Shown: positions 7,967 to 15,768 of the stretch, piece by piece
Layout: every line of letters begins with the position of its first letter
Position numbering within the stretch: the first letter of the stretch is position 1
Assembly (NCBI GenBank): GCA_944390405.1
Contig: CALXPS010000013.1
Coordinates: 1-38,375 of the forward strand
Direction: 5' to 3'
DNA: 38,375 bases
From: an uncultured Clostridia bacterium
GTDB lineage: Bacteria > Bacillota > Clostridia > TANB77 > CAG-508
The notes under the pieces: generated by a model
The model's input: only the letters and a program-made list of their open reading frames with translations
Databases searched by the model: none
What the model was told of the DNA's origin: nothing
Translations under genes and position numbers: made by a program

Positions 7967-8407
7967 TTGAGTATGTGGTATATATGGTTAATTGCTTCTG
8001 GTATATTTTTTATAGTTGAAATAGCAACAACCGGTTTTTTAATTTTTTGGTTAGCTATAGCTGCACTTATTGCAATGTGTGTAAGTTTTATTACAGATAG
8101 TATATTAATTCAAGCTATTGTTTTTGTAGTTTCTTCCACTATACTTATTCCATTAACTAAACCTCTTGTTAATAAGTATATTGATAAAGGTAAATCTGTA
8201 GCCACAAACGCATTTGCCATTCTTGGTAAATCAGGAATTGTTACAGAGGATATTAATACAATTGAATCTACTGGTCAAGTAAAAGTTGATGGTGAGATTT
8301 GGTCTGCAAAATCTGATATTAATATACCTAAAGGAACTAAAATTGAAGTTGTAAAAATAGATGGAGTTAAGCTTATAGTTAAACAAAAAGATAATATTAC
8401 AGTATAG
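7967..8407 (+). CDS. NfeD-family membrane protein
   Basis: 146 residues. Hydrophobic segments at about 3-24, 28-47 and 49-66 are followed by a soluble C-terminal domain (about 80-146: LGKSGIVTEDINTIESTGQV, KVDGEIWSAKSD, IPKGTKIEVVKIDGVKLIVK) that is the OB-fold NfeD domain. NfeD proteins pair with SPFH/stomatin proteins in membrane microdomains, and the SPFH gene follows 55 bases downstream. The start is the TTG at 7967, placed 7 bases after AAGGAGG; the ATG at 7973 is spaced less well. Confidence 0.92.
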   Translation: MSMWYIWLIASGIFFIVEIATTGFLIFWLAIAALIAMCVSFITDSILIQAIVFVVSSTILIPLTKPLVNKYIDKGKSVATNAFAILGKSGIVTEDINTIESTGQVKVDGEIWSAKSDINIPKGTKIEVVKIDGVKLIVKQKDNITV

Positions 8408-8462
8408 TTCTTAATATAGTTAGTAATAACTATTTAAATAATAATTTTTTAGGAGGTAATTT

Positions 8463-9365
8463 ATGGCTTTTGTAGTTTTAATTATTTTTCTACTTATAGT
8501 TTTAATCATAGCATTTAAAACAATTAAAATCGTAAGACAAGCGGAAGTTTACATTATTGAAAGACTTGGTAAATTTCACAAAATAGCAGATGCAGGACTT
8601 ACAATCATCATACCTTTTGTAGACCATGTTCGTAGTGTTGTAAGTTTAAAAGAACAAACGATGGATATTCCACCACAAGGAGTTATTACAGAAGATAACG
8701 TTACAATTACTATAGATACTGTTGTATTTTATCAAATAACAGACCCAGCTAAAGCAGTATACGAAATCCAATCTTTAAGAAGAGGTATAGAATACTTGGC
8801 AATAACTACTATACGTGATATTGTTGGTAAAATGAACTTAGACTCTACTTTTAGTTCTAGAGATTTAATTAATAATCAATTAAGAGTTTTATTAGATGAA
8901 GCCACAGATAAATGGGGTTGTAAAGTAAATCGTGTTGAAATAAAAGATATTAATCCACCAGCAGATATTCGTGATGCAATGGAAAAACAAATGAACGCAG
9001 AAAGAAATAAAAGAGCTGCAATTTTACAAGCTGAAGGTGAAAAACAAGCTGCTATTACTCTTGCAGAAGGACAAAAGCAAGCTGCAATTTTACAATCTGA
9101 AGCCGATAGAGAATCTCGTGTAATACGTGCTGCCGGTGAAGCTGAAGCCATTCGTGAAGTTGCTGTTGCAAAGGCTCAAGAAATTCAAATGGTATTTGAT
9201 TCTATAAAGAAAGCAAATCCAGATGATAAACTAGTGCAATTAAAATCTTTAGAAGCTTTAAAAGAAATTGCAAAAGGAGATGCAAATAAAGTGTTTATTC
9301 CTTTTGAGGCAACAAATACATTATCTAGCTTAGGTGCAATAACTGAGGTAATGAAAAAAGATTAA
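8463..9365 (+). CDS. SPFH/stomatin/prohibitin-family membrane protein
   Basis: 300 residues. One N-terminal membrane anchor (about 2-20) is followed by the SPFH domain: IVRQAEVYIIERLGKFHKIA, LKEQTMDIPPQGVITEDNVT, VFYQITDPAKAVYEI and TTIRDIVGKMNLDSTFSSRD. An Ala/Glu-rich coiled coil (about 175-235, repeating LQAEGEKQAAITLAEGQKQA) comes next, then a C-terminal tail. This is the slipin/paraslipin (QmcA-like) type that oligomerises into membrane rings and scaffolds. It forms an operon with nfeD upstream and ends at the terminator 9373-9410. Start ATG has SD AGGAGG 6 bases upstream. Confidence 0.95.
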   Translation: MAFVVLIIFLLIVLIIAFKTIKIVRQAEVYIIERLGKFHKIADAGLTIIIPFVDHVRSVVSLKEQTMDIPPQGVITEDNVTITIDTVVFYQITDPAKAVYEIQSLRRGIEYLAITTIRDIVGKMNLDSTFSSRDLINNQLRVLLDEATDKWGCKVNRVEIKDINPPADIRDAMEKQMNAERNKRAAILQAEGEKQAAITLAEGQKQAAILQSEADRESRVIRAAGEAEAIREVAVAKAQEIQMVFDSIKKANPDDKLVQLKSLEALKEIAKGDANKVFIPFEATNTLSSLGAITEVMKKD

Positions 9366-9372
9366 TATTACC

Positions 9373-9410
9373 AAAAATACAGATAGCAAAATTTCTATCT
9401 GTATTTTTTT
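9373..9410 (+). terminator. Rho-independent terminator after the nfeD-SPFH operon
   Basis: A 14-bp perfect stem (9373-9386 with 9395-9408) with an 8-base loop runs into a T-tract ending at 9410, starting 7 bases after the SPFH stop codon. Confidence 0.9.
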
Positions 9411-9421
9411 ATTTATTTTGA

Positions 9422-9450
9422 TTGACAAATTTATTTATTCGTTATATTAT
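9422..9450 (+). promoter_or_regulatory. Promoter of the bactofilin-like gene
   Basis: TTGACA (9422-9427), a 17-base spacer and TATTAT (9445-9450) form a strong sigma-A promoter 40 bases before the GTG start at 9490. Confidence 0.8.
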
Positions 9451-9489
9451 ATATCCATATTGATAAAGAAAATTTAGGAGGTTTTTATT

Positions 9490-10905
9490 GTGAATTTAAA
9501 AAGGTTTTTTGTTTGTTTAATTTTAGCATTAATTTTAATTTCTTCTTCTGTCTTTGCTACTAATACTGCTGATAATGCTGTTAATCCTATACAAGTAGAA
9601 GAAACACCTGTAGATACAGCTACATCACCAACAGTTAATACAATTAATGAAGATTTGTACATATATAATACAGATTACTATTCATTAAATGATGTTGTTT
9701 ATGGAAACGTTTTTGCATCTGTTAATAAATTTGTTACAAATCCTAAGAATAGTGGTGGCTTTATCTCTGGAAATTTGTTTTTAATTTCTGGTGAAGCCGT
9801 TATTGGTTCGGATGTTACTTATTCAAATAATCAAGATAGAAATGGGAATTATATAATAGAAGCTATTAATGCTAATTCAGTTATTAATGGTAATGTATAT
9901 GTTTTATCTGATTCTTTTACTCTTCAGGCAGGTTCTGAAATTCATGGTGACTTATATGTAGCTGCTACTAATGTAAATATTGAACAAGATGCCGTTATTG
10001 ATGGCAATATTTTCATTACTGCTTCTAATGTTAATTTGAATGGTCAAGTTAAAGGTTCTGTATATATTACAAGTAACAATCTTAATATGAATTTTTATAC
10101 TTATATAACACAGGATTTATATTTAAATACAGAAAATGCTACACTTTCTGGAGTAGTACATAGAAATGCTTTTGTCACATCATATGACAAATTATTAACT
10201 GATTCTAATTTTAGAGTTAACCAAAATTTATCTGTAAATTTTGCTGATGATTTTACTTTCTCTGGTGAAGTTCAAGGTAATGCAACTATAAATGCCAGAA
10301 ATTTAACTTTTAAAAATGATAATAATGAAACTTGCATAATCCGTGGTAATTTAAATTATGGAACTCAAACTGATACACAAATTCCAGATGGCGTTGTTGC
10401 TGGTCAAGTTTCTACTTCTGAGTTTATAGAAAGAACTAATAATGAATTTTCAATTGCTTCTTTATCATTGAAATTATTTGCTTTATTAGTTTATATATTT
10501 TTAATAGTTTTCTTAAGTAAACTGTTTGCACCAAATGCAGTAGAAAAAGTTTCTCAATTTAAACTTACAAATATTATTATGAGTTTAGGAGTTGGATTCA
10601 TTTCACTATTTGCAATATTATTAGTATTTATGCTATTATGTTTCTCTATAATAGGTATTCCTTTAGCATTCGTATTTGTTATTGGATATTTATTCTTACT
10701 TGGTCTAGCTTTACCACTATTTGCTAATAATATAGCAAATGCAATAAAGTTTAAATTAAATATATATGTGAAATTATTAATTGTAACTGCAATTCTTTAC
10801 TTAGTAAGCTTAATCCCAATAGTTGGTTCTATTGTAATATTTATATTCTTACTAATTGGTTCAGGTCAAATTTTACTAGAATTATTTAAGAGGAAAAATA
10901 AATAG
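9490..10905 (+). CDS. Exported bactofilin-like (polymer-forming) membrane protein
   Basis: 471 residues, starting at GTG 9490 with SD AGGAGG 8 bases upstream. An N-terminal signal peptide (LKRFFVCLILALILISSSVF, then Ala) precedes a long beta-helix-like region (about 60-310) built of short repeats such as INGNVYVLSDS, IHGDLYVAATN, IDGNIFITASN and VKGSVYITSNN. This is the pattern of bactofilin-type right-handed beta-helices. The C-terminal part (about 325-465) has four hydrophobic membrane segments. Similar Firmicute proteins are annotated as polymer-forming cytoskeletal proteins, but here the beta-helix should lie outside the membrane. The role is unknown; a scaffold at the cell surface is my inference. 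It is monocistronic, with its own promoter and terminator. Confidence 0.8.
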   Translation: MNLKRFFVCLILALILISSSVFATNTADNAVNPIQVEETPVDTATSPTVNTINEDLYIYNTDYYSLNDVVYGNVFASVNKFVTNPKNSGGFISGNLFLISGEAVIGSDVTYSNNQDRNGNYIIEAINANSVINGNVYVLSDSFTLQAGSEIHGDLYVAATNVNIEQDAVIDGNIFITASNVNLNGQVKGSVYITSNNLNMNFYTYITQDLYLNTENATLSGVVHRNAFVTSYDKLLTDSNFRVNQNLSVNFADDFTFSGEVQGNATINARNLTFKNDNNETCIIRGNLNYGTQTDTQIPDGVVAGQVSTSEFIERTNNEFSIASLSLKLFALLVYIFLIVFLSKLFAPNAVEKVSQFKLTNIIMSLGVGFISLFAILLVFMLLCFSIIGIPLAFVFVIGYLFLLGLALPLFANNIANAIKFKLNIYVKLLIVTAILYLVSLIPIVGSIVIFIFLLIGSGQILLELFKRKNK

Positions 10906-10913
10906 AATAAATA

Positions 10914-10957
10914 ACTAGTTATCCACATTATAGGTTGTGGATAACTAGTATTTTTTT
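10914..10957. terminator. Bidirectional terminator between convergent genes
   Basis: A perfect 14-bp stem, ACTAGTTATCCACA (10914-10927) with its complement 10936-10949, and an 8-base loop is followed by a T-run on the plus strand and preceded by an A-rich run. It ends the bactofilin-like gene and overlaps the last codons of rpe on the minus strand. Confidence 0.85.
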
Positions 10958-11607
10958 AACTCTTGAATTGTTTTTTTATAGTCTGCTGAATTTATTATGC
11001 AACTACCTACTACAAGAATGTCAGCTCCTACTTCTTTTAATATATTTACATTTTCAATATTTATTCCTCCATCTGCTTCAATATATGTTTCTAAGTTATT
11101 TTCATATAAATATTTTTTTAGTTTGCTAATTTTTTCTATTGTTTGTGGAATTAGTTTTTGTCCTCCTTTTCCAGGTTCTACTGTCATTACTAAAAATAGG
11201 CTTAAGTTTGGAAGAAATTCATAAATTTCTTCTACTTTTGTTCCTGGTTTTATTGATAAGCCACACATTATATTATTTTTCTTTATGTATTCTAAAATTT
11301 CTTTTACCTCTTGTTTATTCTTACAAGCTTCATAATGTATTGTTATGAAATGTGGACTTAATGGAATATATTTGTCAACATATTCTTTAATGTCTGACAC
11401 CATAAGGTGTACATCTAATGGTAGATTTGACATTTGTTTTATGCTACTTGCATAGCTGTACATAAGATCTGAGGTGTTTTTTTCTACAAATTTCCCATCC
11501 ATAACATCTATGTGATAATAATCTGTTTTTGCTACTTCTAAATCGTAAAAAGTTTTCATTGCATTTTGTTCTGCTACATTTAAAATTGATGTCGAAATTT
11601 CTATCAT
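10945..11607 (-). CDS. rpe: Ribulose-phosphate 3-epimerase
   Basis: 220 residues, the normal length of this TIM barrel. It interconverts ribulose-5-phosphate and xylulose-5-phosphate in the pentose phosphate pathway. Visible motifs: ISTSILN at strand 1 (Ser), YYHIDVMDGKFV (His and Asp of the metal site), LPLDVHLMVSD (second His), VMTVEPGKGGQKLI, and EADGGINIENV with the catalytic Asp, followed by VGADILVVGSCII for phosphate binding. The usual Rpe motif MSVNPGFGGQ is altered to MTVEPGKGGQ, so another phospho-sugar epimerase activity is possible. Start ATG 11607 has SD GGAGGA. It is the last gene of the rlmN-prpC-prkC-led block, matching its usual association downstream of prkC in Firmicutes. 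Confidence 0.9.
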   Translation of the reverse strand: MIEISTSILNVAEQNAMKTFYDLEVAKTDYYHIDVMDGKFVEKNTSDLMYSYASSIKQMSNLPLDVHLMVSDIKEYVDKYIPLSPHFITIHYEACKNKQEVKEILEYIKKNNIMCGLSIKPGTKVEEIYEFLPNLSLFLVMTVEPGKGGQKLIPQTIEKISKLKKYLYENNLETYIEADGGINIENVNILKEVGADILVVGSCIINSADYKKTIQELKKY

Positions 11608-11670
11608 AGCTCTTCCTCCTTTTTATATTTATATTGCTAGTATATACTTTTAGCATTTCATTGTCAATAG

Positions 11671-11946
11671 TTATAAATTTTTCTGCACTATAGTAACTAT
11701 ATCTGTAATATAATCACCAATTACTGGTATATTCAATTTTATTAGTTTTTGTAAAACAATTATTAATATTGCTGATATAATAGTTATTCCTACTCCTATT
11801 CCTACTCCTCTAAATATTCCTGCTAATAAATTTCTTTTTATTATTTCTTTTTTATTTCCAATTAGATATGACATTTCTATTATTCTAGATTTCTCTAGCT
11901 TTTCATTTATACTATCTATTTTTTTGTTTATTTTTTTATTAAACAT
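11671..11946 (-). CDS. Small membrane protein, DUF5665-like
   Basis: 91 residues. A charged N-terminal region (FNKKINKKIDSINEKLEKS) precedes NLLAGIFRGVGIGVGITIIS, a glycine-rich membrane segment extending to about residue 67, then LNIPVIGDYITDIVTIVQ. This matches the architecture of the DUF5665 family of short Firmicute membrane proteins of unknown function. The only SD-like sequence (AGGGTG) lies in the 3' arm of the hairpin 11951-11979 immediately upstream of the start, so translation may depend on opening of that stem. It lies between the UPF0182 gene and rpe. Confidence 0.8.
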   Translation of the reverse strand: MFNKKINKKIDSINEKLEKSRIIEMSYLIGNKKEIIKRNLLAGIFRGVGIGVGITIISAILIIVLQKLIKLNIPVIGDYITDIVTIVQKNL

Positions 11947-11950
11947 AAAT

Positions 11951-11979
11951 AAAACACCCTACTTTATTTTGGGTGTTTT
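11951..11979 (-). terminator. Hairpin after UPF0182 gene, overlapping the next gene's SD
   Basis: A 9-bp stem pairs AAAACACCC (11951-11959) with GGGTGTTTT (11971-11979) around an 11-base loop, directly after the UPF0182 stop and 4 bases before the DUF5665 start. On the minus strand the 3' arm contains AGGGTG, the only SD-like sequence of the next gene, followed by TTTTATTT. It could act as a terminator or attenuator, or as a translational switch. Confidence 0.6.
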
Positions 11980-11988
11980 TATTATTAT

Positions 11989-14754
11989 TTATTCAGTTTC
12001 CTCTATGTTTTGCTGAATCAAGTCATTTATAGTTTCCAAGTTTTTTTCTTCTTCTACTAATTTTTCTAATTCTGTTATTAATGTTTGCAACCTATCTATA
12101 TCTTGACCTATTAGCTCCCAGTCATTACTTTCATTTGACTGTGTTAGATTATTATTTGCTTTTATTATTTCTTCTATCAGGTCTTCAATATTATCTGTTT
12201 CTATTTCTATACTTACCGCTTCTTGTGATAATAAATTTGTTAAAGCTTCCTCTATATTATTTCCTATTGCAACTTTATTTCCTGAGGCTACTATTACTTT
12301 TTTTAGCATTGGAGAGGCTTTATTTTCATTTTGTAAAACCTGAAATATTGGTTCTACATATAAAAGTGTGTTATTTACTGGAATTACTATAATATTTTTT
12401 TCTATTTTTGTTCCTGTAACTTCTATTGTTTCTAATTCTGCAGATATTTTTTCGTCCTGTTCGATTAGGGTGTCTAATTGTAGTGTTCCTAAAATTGCAG
12501 CATCTTTATTAAACTTATATAGTTTTAGTTCCTGCTCTCCTTCTTCATTATATGAACCTACTAGATATGCATTTATGTTTTGCTTTTCATTAACTGTATA
12601 TGGTAATACTAATCCTAAAATAGTTTCATCATTATCTACCGTTTTTACCGCTGTATAATATGGATTAATATCTGTTCCAACTAATGTTGTTACTTGGCTT
12701 GTATTTTCTTTTGCTGTATCCCAAACATCATCTGATCTATATAAAACTTCTGGCTGAACTTGATGATATTGTTTTAGAATGTCTGCTTGAATATTATATA
12801 GATATTCTGGGTATAGGAAATGCTTTGATATATCTTCTGGTATTTCTGCGTTTAAGTCTTCAAATAGACTTGGATACATATTCCAATATGCCATTACAAT
12901 TGGATCTGTTCTGTCTGTTATATAAAATTGCATTGTTCCATCATAACTATCGACTAATACTTTTACAGAATTTCTTATATAATTTATCTTTTTTATTGTA
13001 CCATTATCTTGTACTAGATTTGTAACTTGAGAATATGGATAACTATTTGAAGTTGTATATGCATCTATTACCCATACCATTCTTCCTTCATCAGTTATTA
13101 CCATATATGGATTTTGGTCATATTCAAGATATGGCATAACCTTTTCTACTCTTTCTAATATATTTCTTTTTATTATTATATTGCTGTCTTTTGTTATATT
13201 AGTAGAAAACGCAAGTTTAATATTTCCTTCTTTTATTCCTAAAACTAGTCTATCTAAGAATCCTAATTTTATTCCTGCTTCTCCATCATAAGTATTGTAA
13301 CTATTAGTTGTACTTGTTAATGGATAATCATATTCTGTGTTATTTTTTACGTTTGTTGCAATTACCTCATTTGTTTGAAGTCCGAAATATATTCTTGGTT
13401 GTGTTATTTTTATATTATCTTCAGTATCAGTAAATCCACTTTTAATGTATTTTAGTCCTCCATTTTCAGATGTGGTTGAAGCTGATGTTATGATTGCACC
13501 ATATCCATGGGTATATTCGTATGTTTTATTGTTATATGTTCTTGTTTCATTACTTATAATCTCACGTGGACTTACATATACTAATGTTTTATTCCCATCT
13601 ATATCATAAAGTCCAAGTTGTGTTGACCCGAAAGTATAATATCCTAAGCTTGTCTGATATTCTTCCAAATGTGTTAATACTCTTGATTTATTATAGATAT
13701 TTATGTTTTTTATAACATCAGAATTTTTTTCTATGTCTTCAGCTGTTATTGTTCCTGTATTTTCTAATTCTATCTCTTCTATTTCAATATCATATGCTTG
13801 TTTTGTAAATTGTATATTTGTTTCAATATACGCTTTTTGTTTATCAAGTTCATTTTGTTTTAAGTATAAAACATCTGTTAAAAATACAACTCCAAATAAC
13901 CCTACTAAATAAATTGGTATTAATAATATGCTATAACATGCCTTTCTATATTGCTCTTTTCTGCATTTTCTTAATGCACTTATTGCACATATTATTATAA
14001 ATACTGAGAATATAATATATCCCCATTTTTTTATTGTTACATCAATAAAGCCTGCACCATAAAGTGATGTTCCATTATTTGTAGATGTGAATTTTCCAAG
14101 TACTATATCTTGGACCATTATTATAGCTAATAATGCTATAGCAATTATTATAGCAAAAGCATTTCCTACAATTTGTTTTATAAATGTATTCTTTTTTAAT
14201 GTTTCTATGCTTATTCCTTTGTCAAAAAATTTATGAAAACATAGCAAATAATATGCTGTTATATAAATACACATTATAGCCATTACAATAATAAAGCTAT
14301 ATAATATTGCTTCTATAAATGGTTTCTGAAAAACATAATATCCTATATCTAAATTGAATACTGGTTCAGTTTCTACAAAATATGTTTTATTAAAAGCAAG
14401 TATTGCTTTTTCTGTAATAACACTTGAAAATATTAGTCCTGCTATTACTGCAAATGCTAATGATATTGATTTGTTTGGAAGTTTTGGCATTTCTTTATTT
14501 TCTTCTATGAAGAATTTCTTTAATCCTTTTTTTATGAATACTGTTGTTATGTATGTTAGTAAATATATAATAGCAAAACTTACTACAAATACATACATTC
14601 TTTGTTCTAAATTATGTTTAAATATTTCTACATATTTTTCGCCTATACCCAATATTTGTAAATATTCTCCTCTAATATTTATATAGCTATATATTATAAA
14701 TGCTATTATAAATAATATTACAAATATTACTCTTTTTCTTATTTTCTTTTTCAT
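11989..14754 (-). CDS. UPF0182-family large membrane protein
   Basis: 921 residues, the usual size of the family. The N-terminal third holds about seven membrane segments (first at 8-25, last near 290-310). A large external domain follows with family-typical blocks such as LTHLEEYQTSLGYYTFGST, YVSPREIISNETRTYNNKTY, YTHGYGAIITSAS, ITQPRIYFGLQTNE, RMVWVIDAYTTSNSYPYSQV, YWNMYPSLFED, HFLYPEYLYNIQADILKQYH and VLPYTVNEKQNINAYLVGSY. The C-terminus is an acidic coiled tail. UPF0182 proteins are widespread in actinobacteria, clostridia and cyanobacteria and their function is unknown. The gene follows ftsY by 35 bases. Confidence 0.93.
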   Translation of the reverse strand: MKKKIRKRVIFVILFIIAFIIYSYINIRGEYLQILGIGEKYVEIFKHNLEQRMYVFVVSFAIIYLLTYITTVFIKKGLKKFFIEENKEMPKLPNKSISLAFAVIAGLIFSSVITEKAILAFNKTYFVETEPVFNLDIGYYVFQKPFIEAILYSFIIVMAIMCIYITAYYLLCFHKFFDKGISIETLKKNTFIKQIVGNAFAIIIAIALLAIIMVQDIVLGKFTSTNNGTSLYGAGFIDVTIKKWGYIIFSVFIIICAISALRKCRKEQYRKACYSILLIPIYLVGLFGVVFLTDVLYLKQNELDKQKAYIETNIQFTKQAYDIEIEEIELENTGTITAEDIEKNSDVIKNINIYNKSRVLTHLEEYQTSLGYYTFGSTQLGLYDIDGNKTLVYVSPREIISNETRTYNNKTYEYTHGYGAIITSASTTSENGGLKYIKSGFTDTEDNIKITQPRIYFGLQTNEVIATNVKNNTEYDYPLTSTTNSYNTYDGEAGIKLGFLDRLVLGIKEGNIKLAFSTNITKDSNIIIKRNILERVEKVMPYLEYDQNPYMVITDEGRMVWVIDAYTTSNSYPYSQVTNLVQDNGTIKKINYIRNSVKVLVDSYDGTMQFYITDRTDPIVMAYWNMYPSLFEDLNAEIPEDISKHFLYPEYLYNIQADILKQYHQVQPEVLYRSDDVWDTAKENTSQVTTLVGTDINPYYTAVKTVDNDETILGLVLPYTVNEKQNINAYLVGSYNEEGEQELKLYKFNKDAAILGTLQLDTLIEQDEKISAELETIEVTGTKIEKNIIVIPVNNTLLYVEPIFQVLQNENKASPMLKKVIVASGNKVAIGNNIEEALTNLLSQEAVSIEIETDNIEDLIEEIIKANNNLTQSNESNDWELIGQDIDRLQTLITELEKLVEEEKNLETINDLIQQNIEETE

Positions 14755-14789
14755 TCATACCTCCATTCATTTCTATATATTTTCTAAAT

Positions 14790-15698
14790 TTATTCTATAA
14801 TTGCATTTACAAATTCTTCTGAATTAAATATCTCCATATCATCTATTTTTTCTCCAACTCCCACAAATTTAACTGGAATTGAGTTTTCATTTACTATTCC
14901 TATAACTACTCCACCTTTTGCTGTTCCATCTAATTTTGTAAGAACTAGTCCTGTTATTGGAACTACTTCTTTAAATGCTTTTACCTGTAAAATTGCATTT
15001 TGACCTGTAGTAGCATCAATGACCATTAAAGTTTCTTTTGCAGCATTTGGTAGTTCTTTTTCTATTACTCGTCCTATTTTTAATAACTCGTCCATTAAAT
15101 ATTTTTTTGTATGAAGTCTTCCTGCTGTATCACAAATTAATACATCTGCATTTTTTTCTTTTGTAATTTTTATTGCATCATATACAACAGATGCTGGATC
15201 TACTCCTTCTTGCTTTTTTACTATATCTACTCCTGCACGGTTCGCCCAAATTTCCAATTGTTCTACGGCCGCTGCTCTAAATGTATCTGCTGCAGCTACT
15301 ACTACTTTTTTTCCACTTTTTTTTAGGTTATTTGCTATTTTCCCAATTGAGGTGGTTTTTCCTACTCCATTTACTCCTACTACTAAAATTACTGCTGGTG
15401 TAGTTTCTAACTTTAGTGCATTATTCTCTTTATCTAATATGTTTTTCATTTCTTGTTTTAATGCAGTTTTTACACTTTCTTCATCTGCGATTTTTTCCAG
15501 TTTTATTCTTTCTCTTAATTTGGATATTATTTCTGTTGCAGTTTCTACACCTATATCTGACATGATTAGTATTTCTTCCAATTCTTCTAGTAATTCTTCG
15601 TCTACTTTTCTAAAGTTGCTAAATATACTATTCATTTTTTCGTTAAAAGAATTTCTGGTTTTACCTAGTCCTGATTTTAATTTGTCAAAAAATCCCAT
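14790..15698 (-). CDS. ftsY: Signal recognition particle receptor FtsY
   Basis: 302 residues: a short N-terminal four-helix N domain followed by the SRP-type GTPase G domain. G1 is GVNGVGKTTSIGKIANNLK (about 108-126); further blocks are AADTFRAAAVEQLEIWA, CDTAGRLHTKKYLMDEL and LVLTKLDGTAKGGV. It lacks the long acidic A domain of enterobacterial FtsY, as in most Firmicutes. It docks ribosome-SRP complexes at the membrane with Ffh. Start ATG 15698 is preceded by GAGGTG. Being between prkC and the UPF0182 gene rather than beside smc is unusual. Confidence 0.97.
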   Translation of the reverse strand: MGFFDKLKSGLGKTRNSFNEKMNSIFSNFRKVDEELLEELEEILIMSDIGVETATEIISKLRERIKLEKIADEESVKTALKQEMKNILDKENNALKLETTPAVILVVGVNGVGKTTSIGKIANNLKKSGKKVVVAAADTFRAAAVEQLEIWANRAGVDIVKKQEGVDPASVVYDAIKITKEKNADVLICDTAGRLHTKKYLMDELLKIGRVIEKELPNAAKETLMVIDATTGQNAILQVKAFKEVVPITGLVLTKLDGTAKGGVVIGIVNENSIPVKFVGVGEKIDDMEIFNSEEFVNAIIE

Positions 15699-15722
15699 TT
15701 TTTCACCTCATTTTTATTTTGG

Positions 15723-15746
15723 AGGGACGAGTTTTTTCTCGCCCCT
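15723..15746. repeat. Degenerate GTAGGGGCGA-type palindrome
   Basis: AGGGACGAG (15723-15731), six T, then CTCGCCCCT (15738-15746) form a stem with one mismatch in the 70-base gap between ftsY and prkC. It is a short relative of the repeats at 7760-7854 and 19661-19687. On either strand it may attenuate transcription. Confidence 0.55.
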
Positions 15747-15768
15747 TTATCCTAACGGTTTTCTATTA

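Noticed and set aside
9474..9662. Minus-strand ORF over the start of the bactofilin-like gene
   Set aside because: Antisense to a clear signal-peptide gene that has its own promoter and ribosome site.
8542..9811. CGG trinucleotides in the SPFH and bactofilin-like genes (for example 8542, 9134, 9809)
   Set aside because: All span two codons (GCG GAA, GCC GGT, TCG GAT type) and are not CGG codons in the reading frame.
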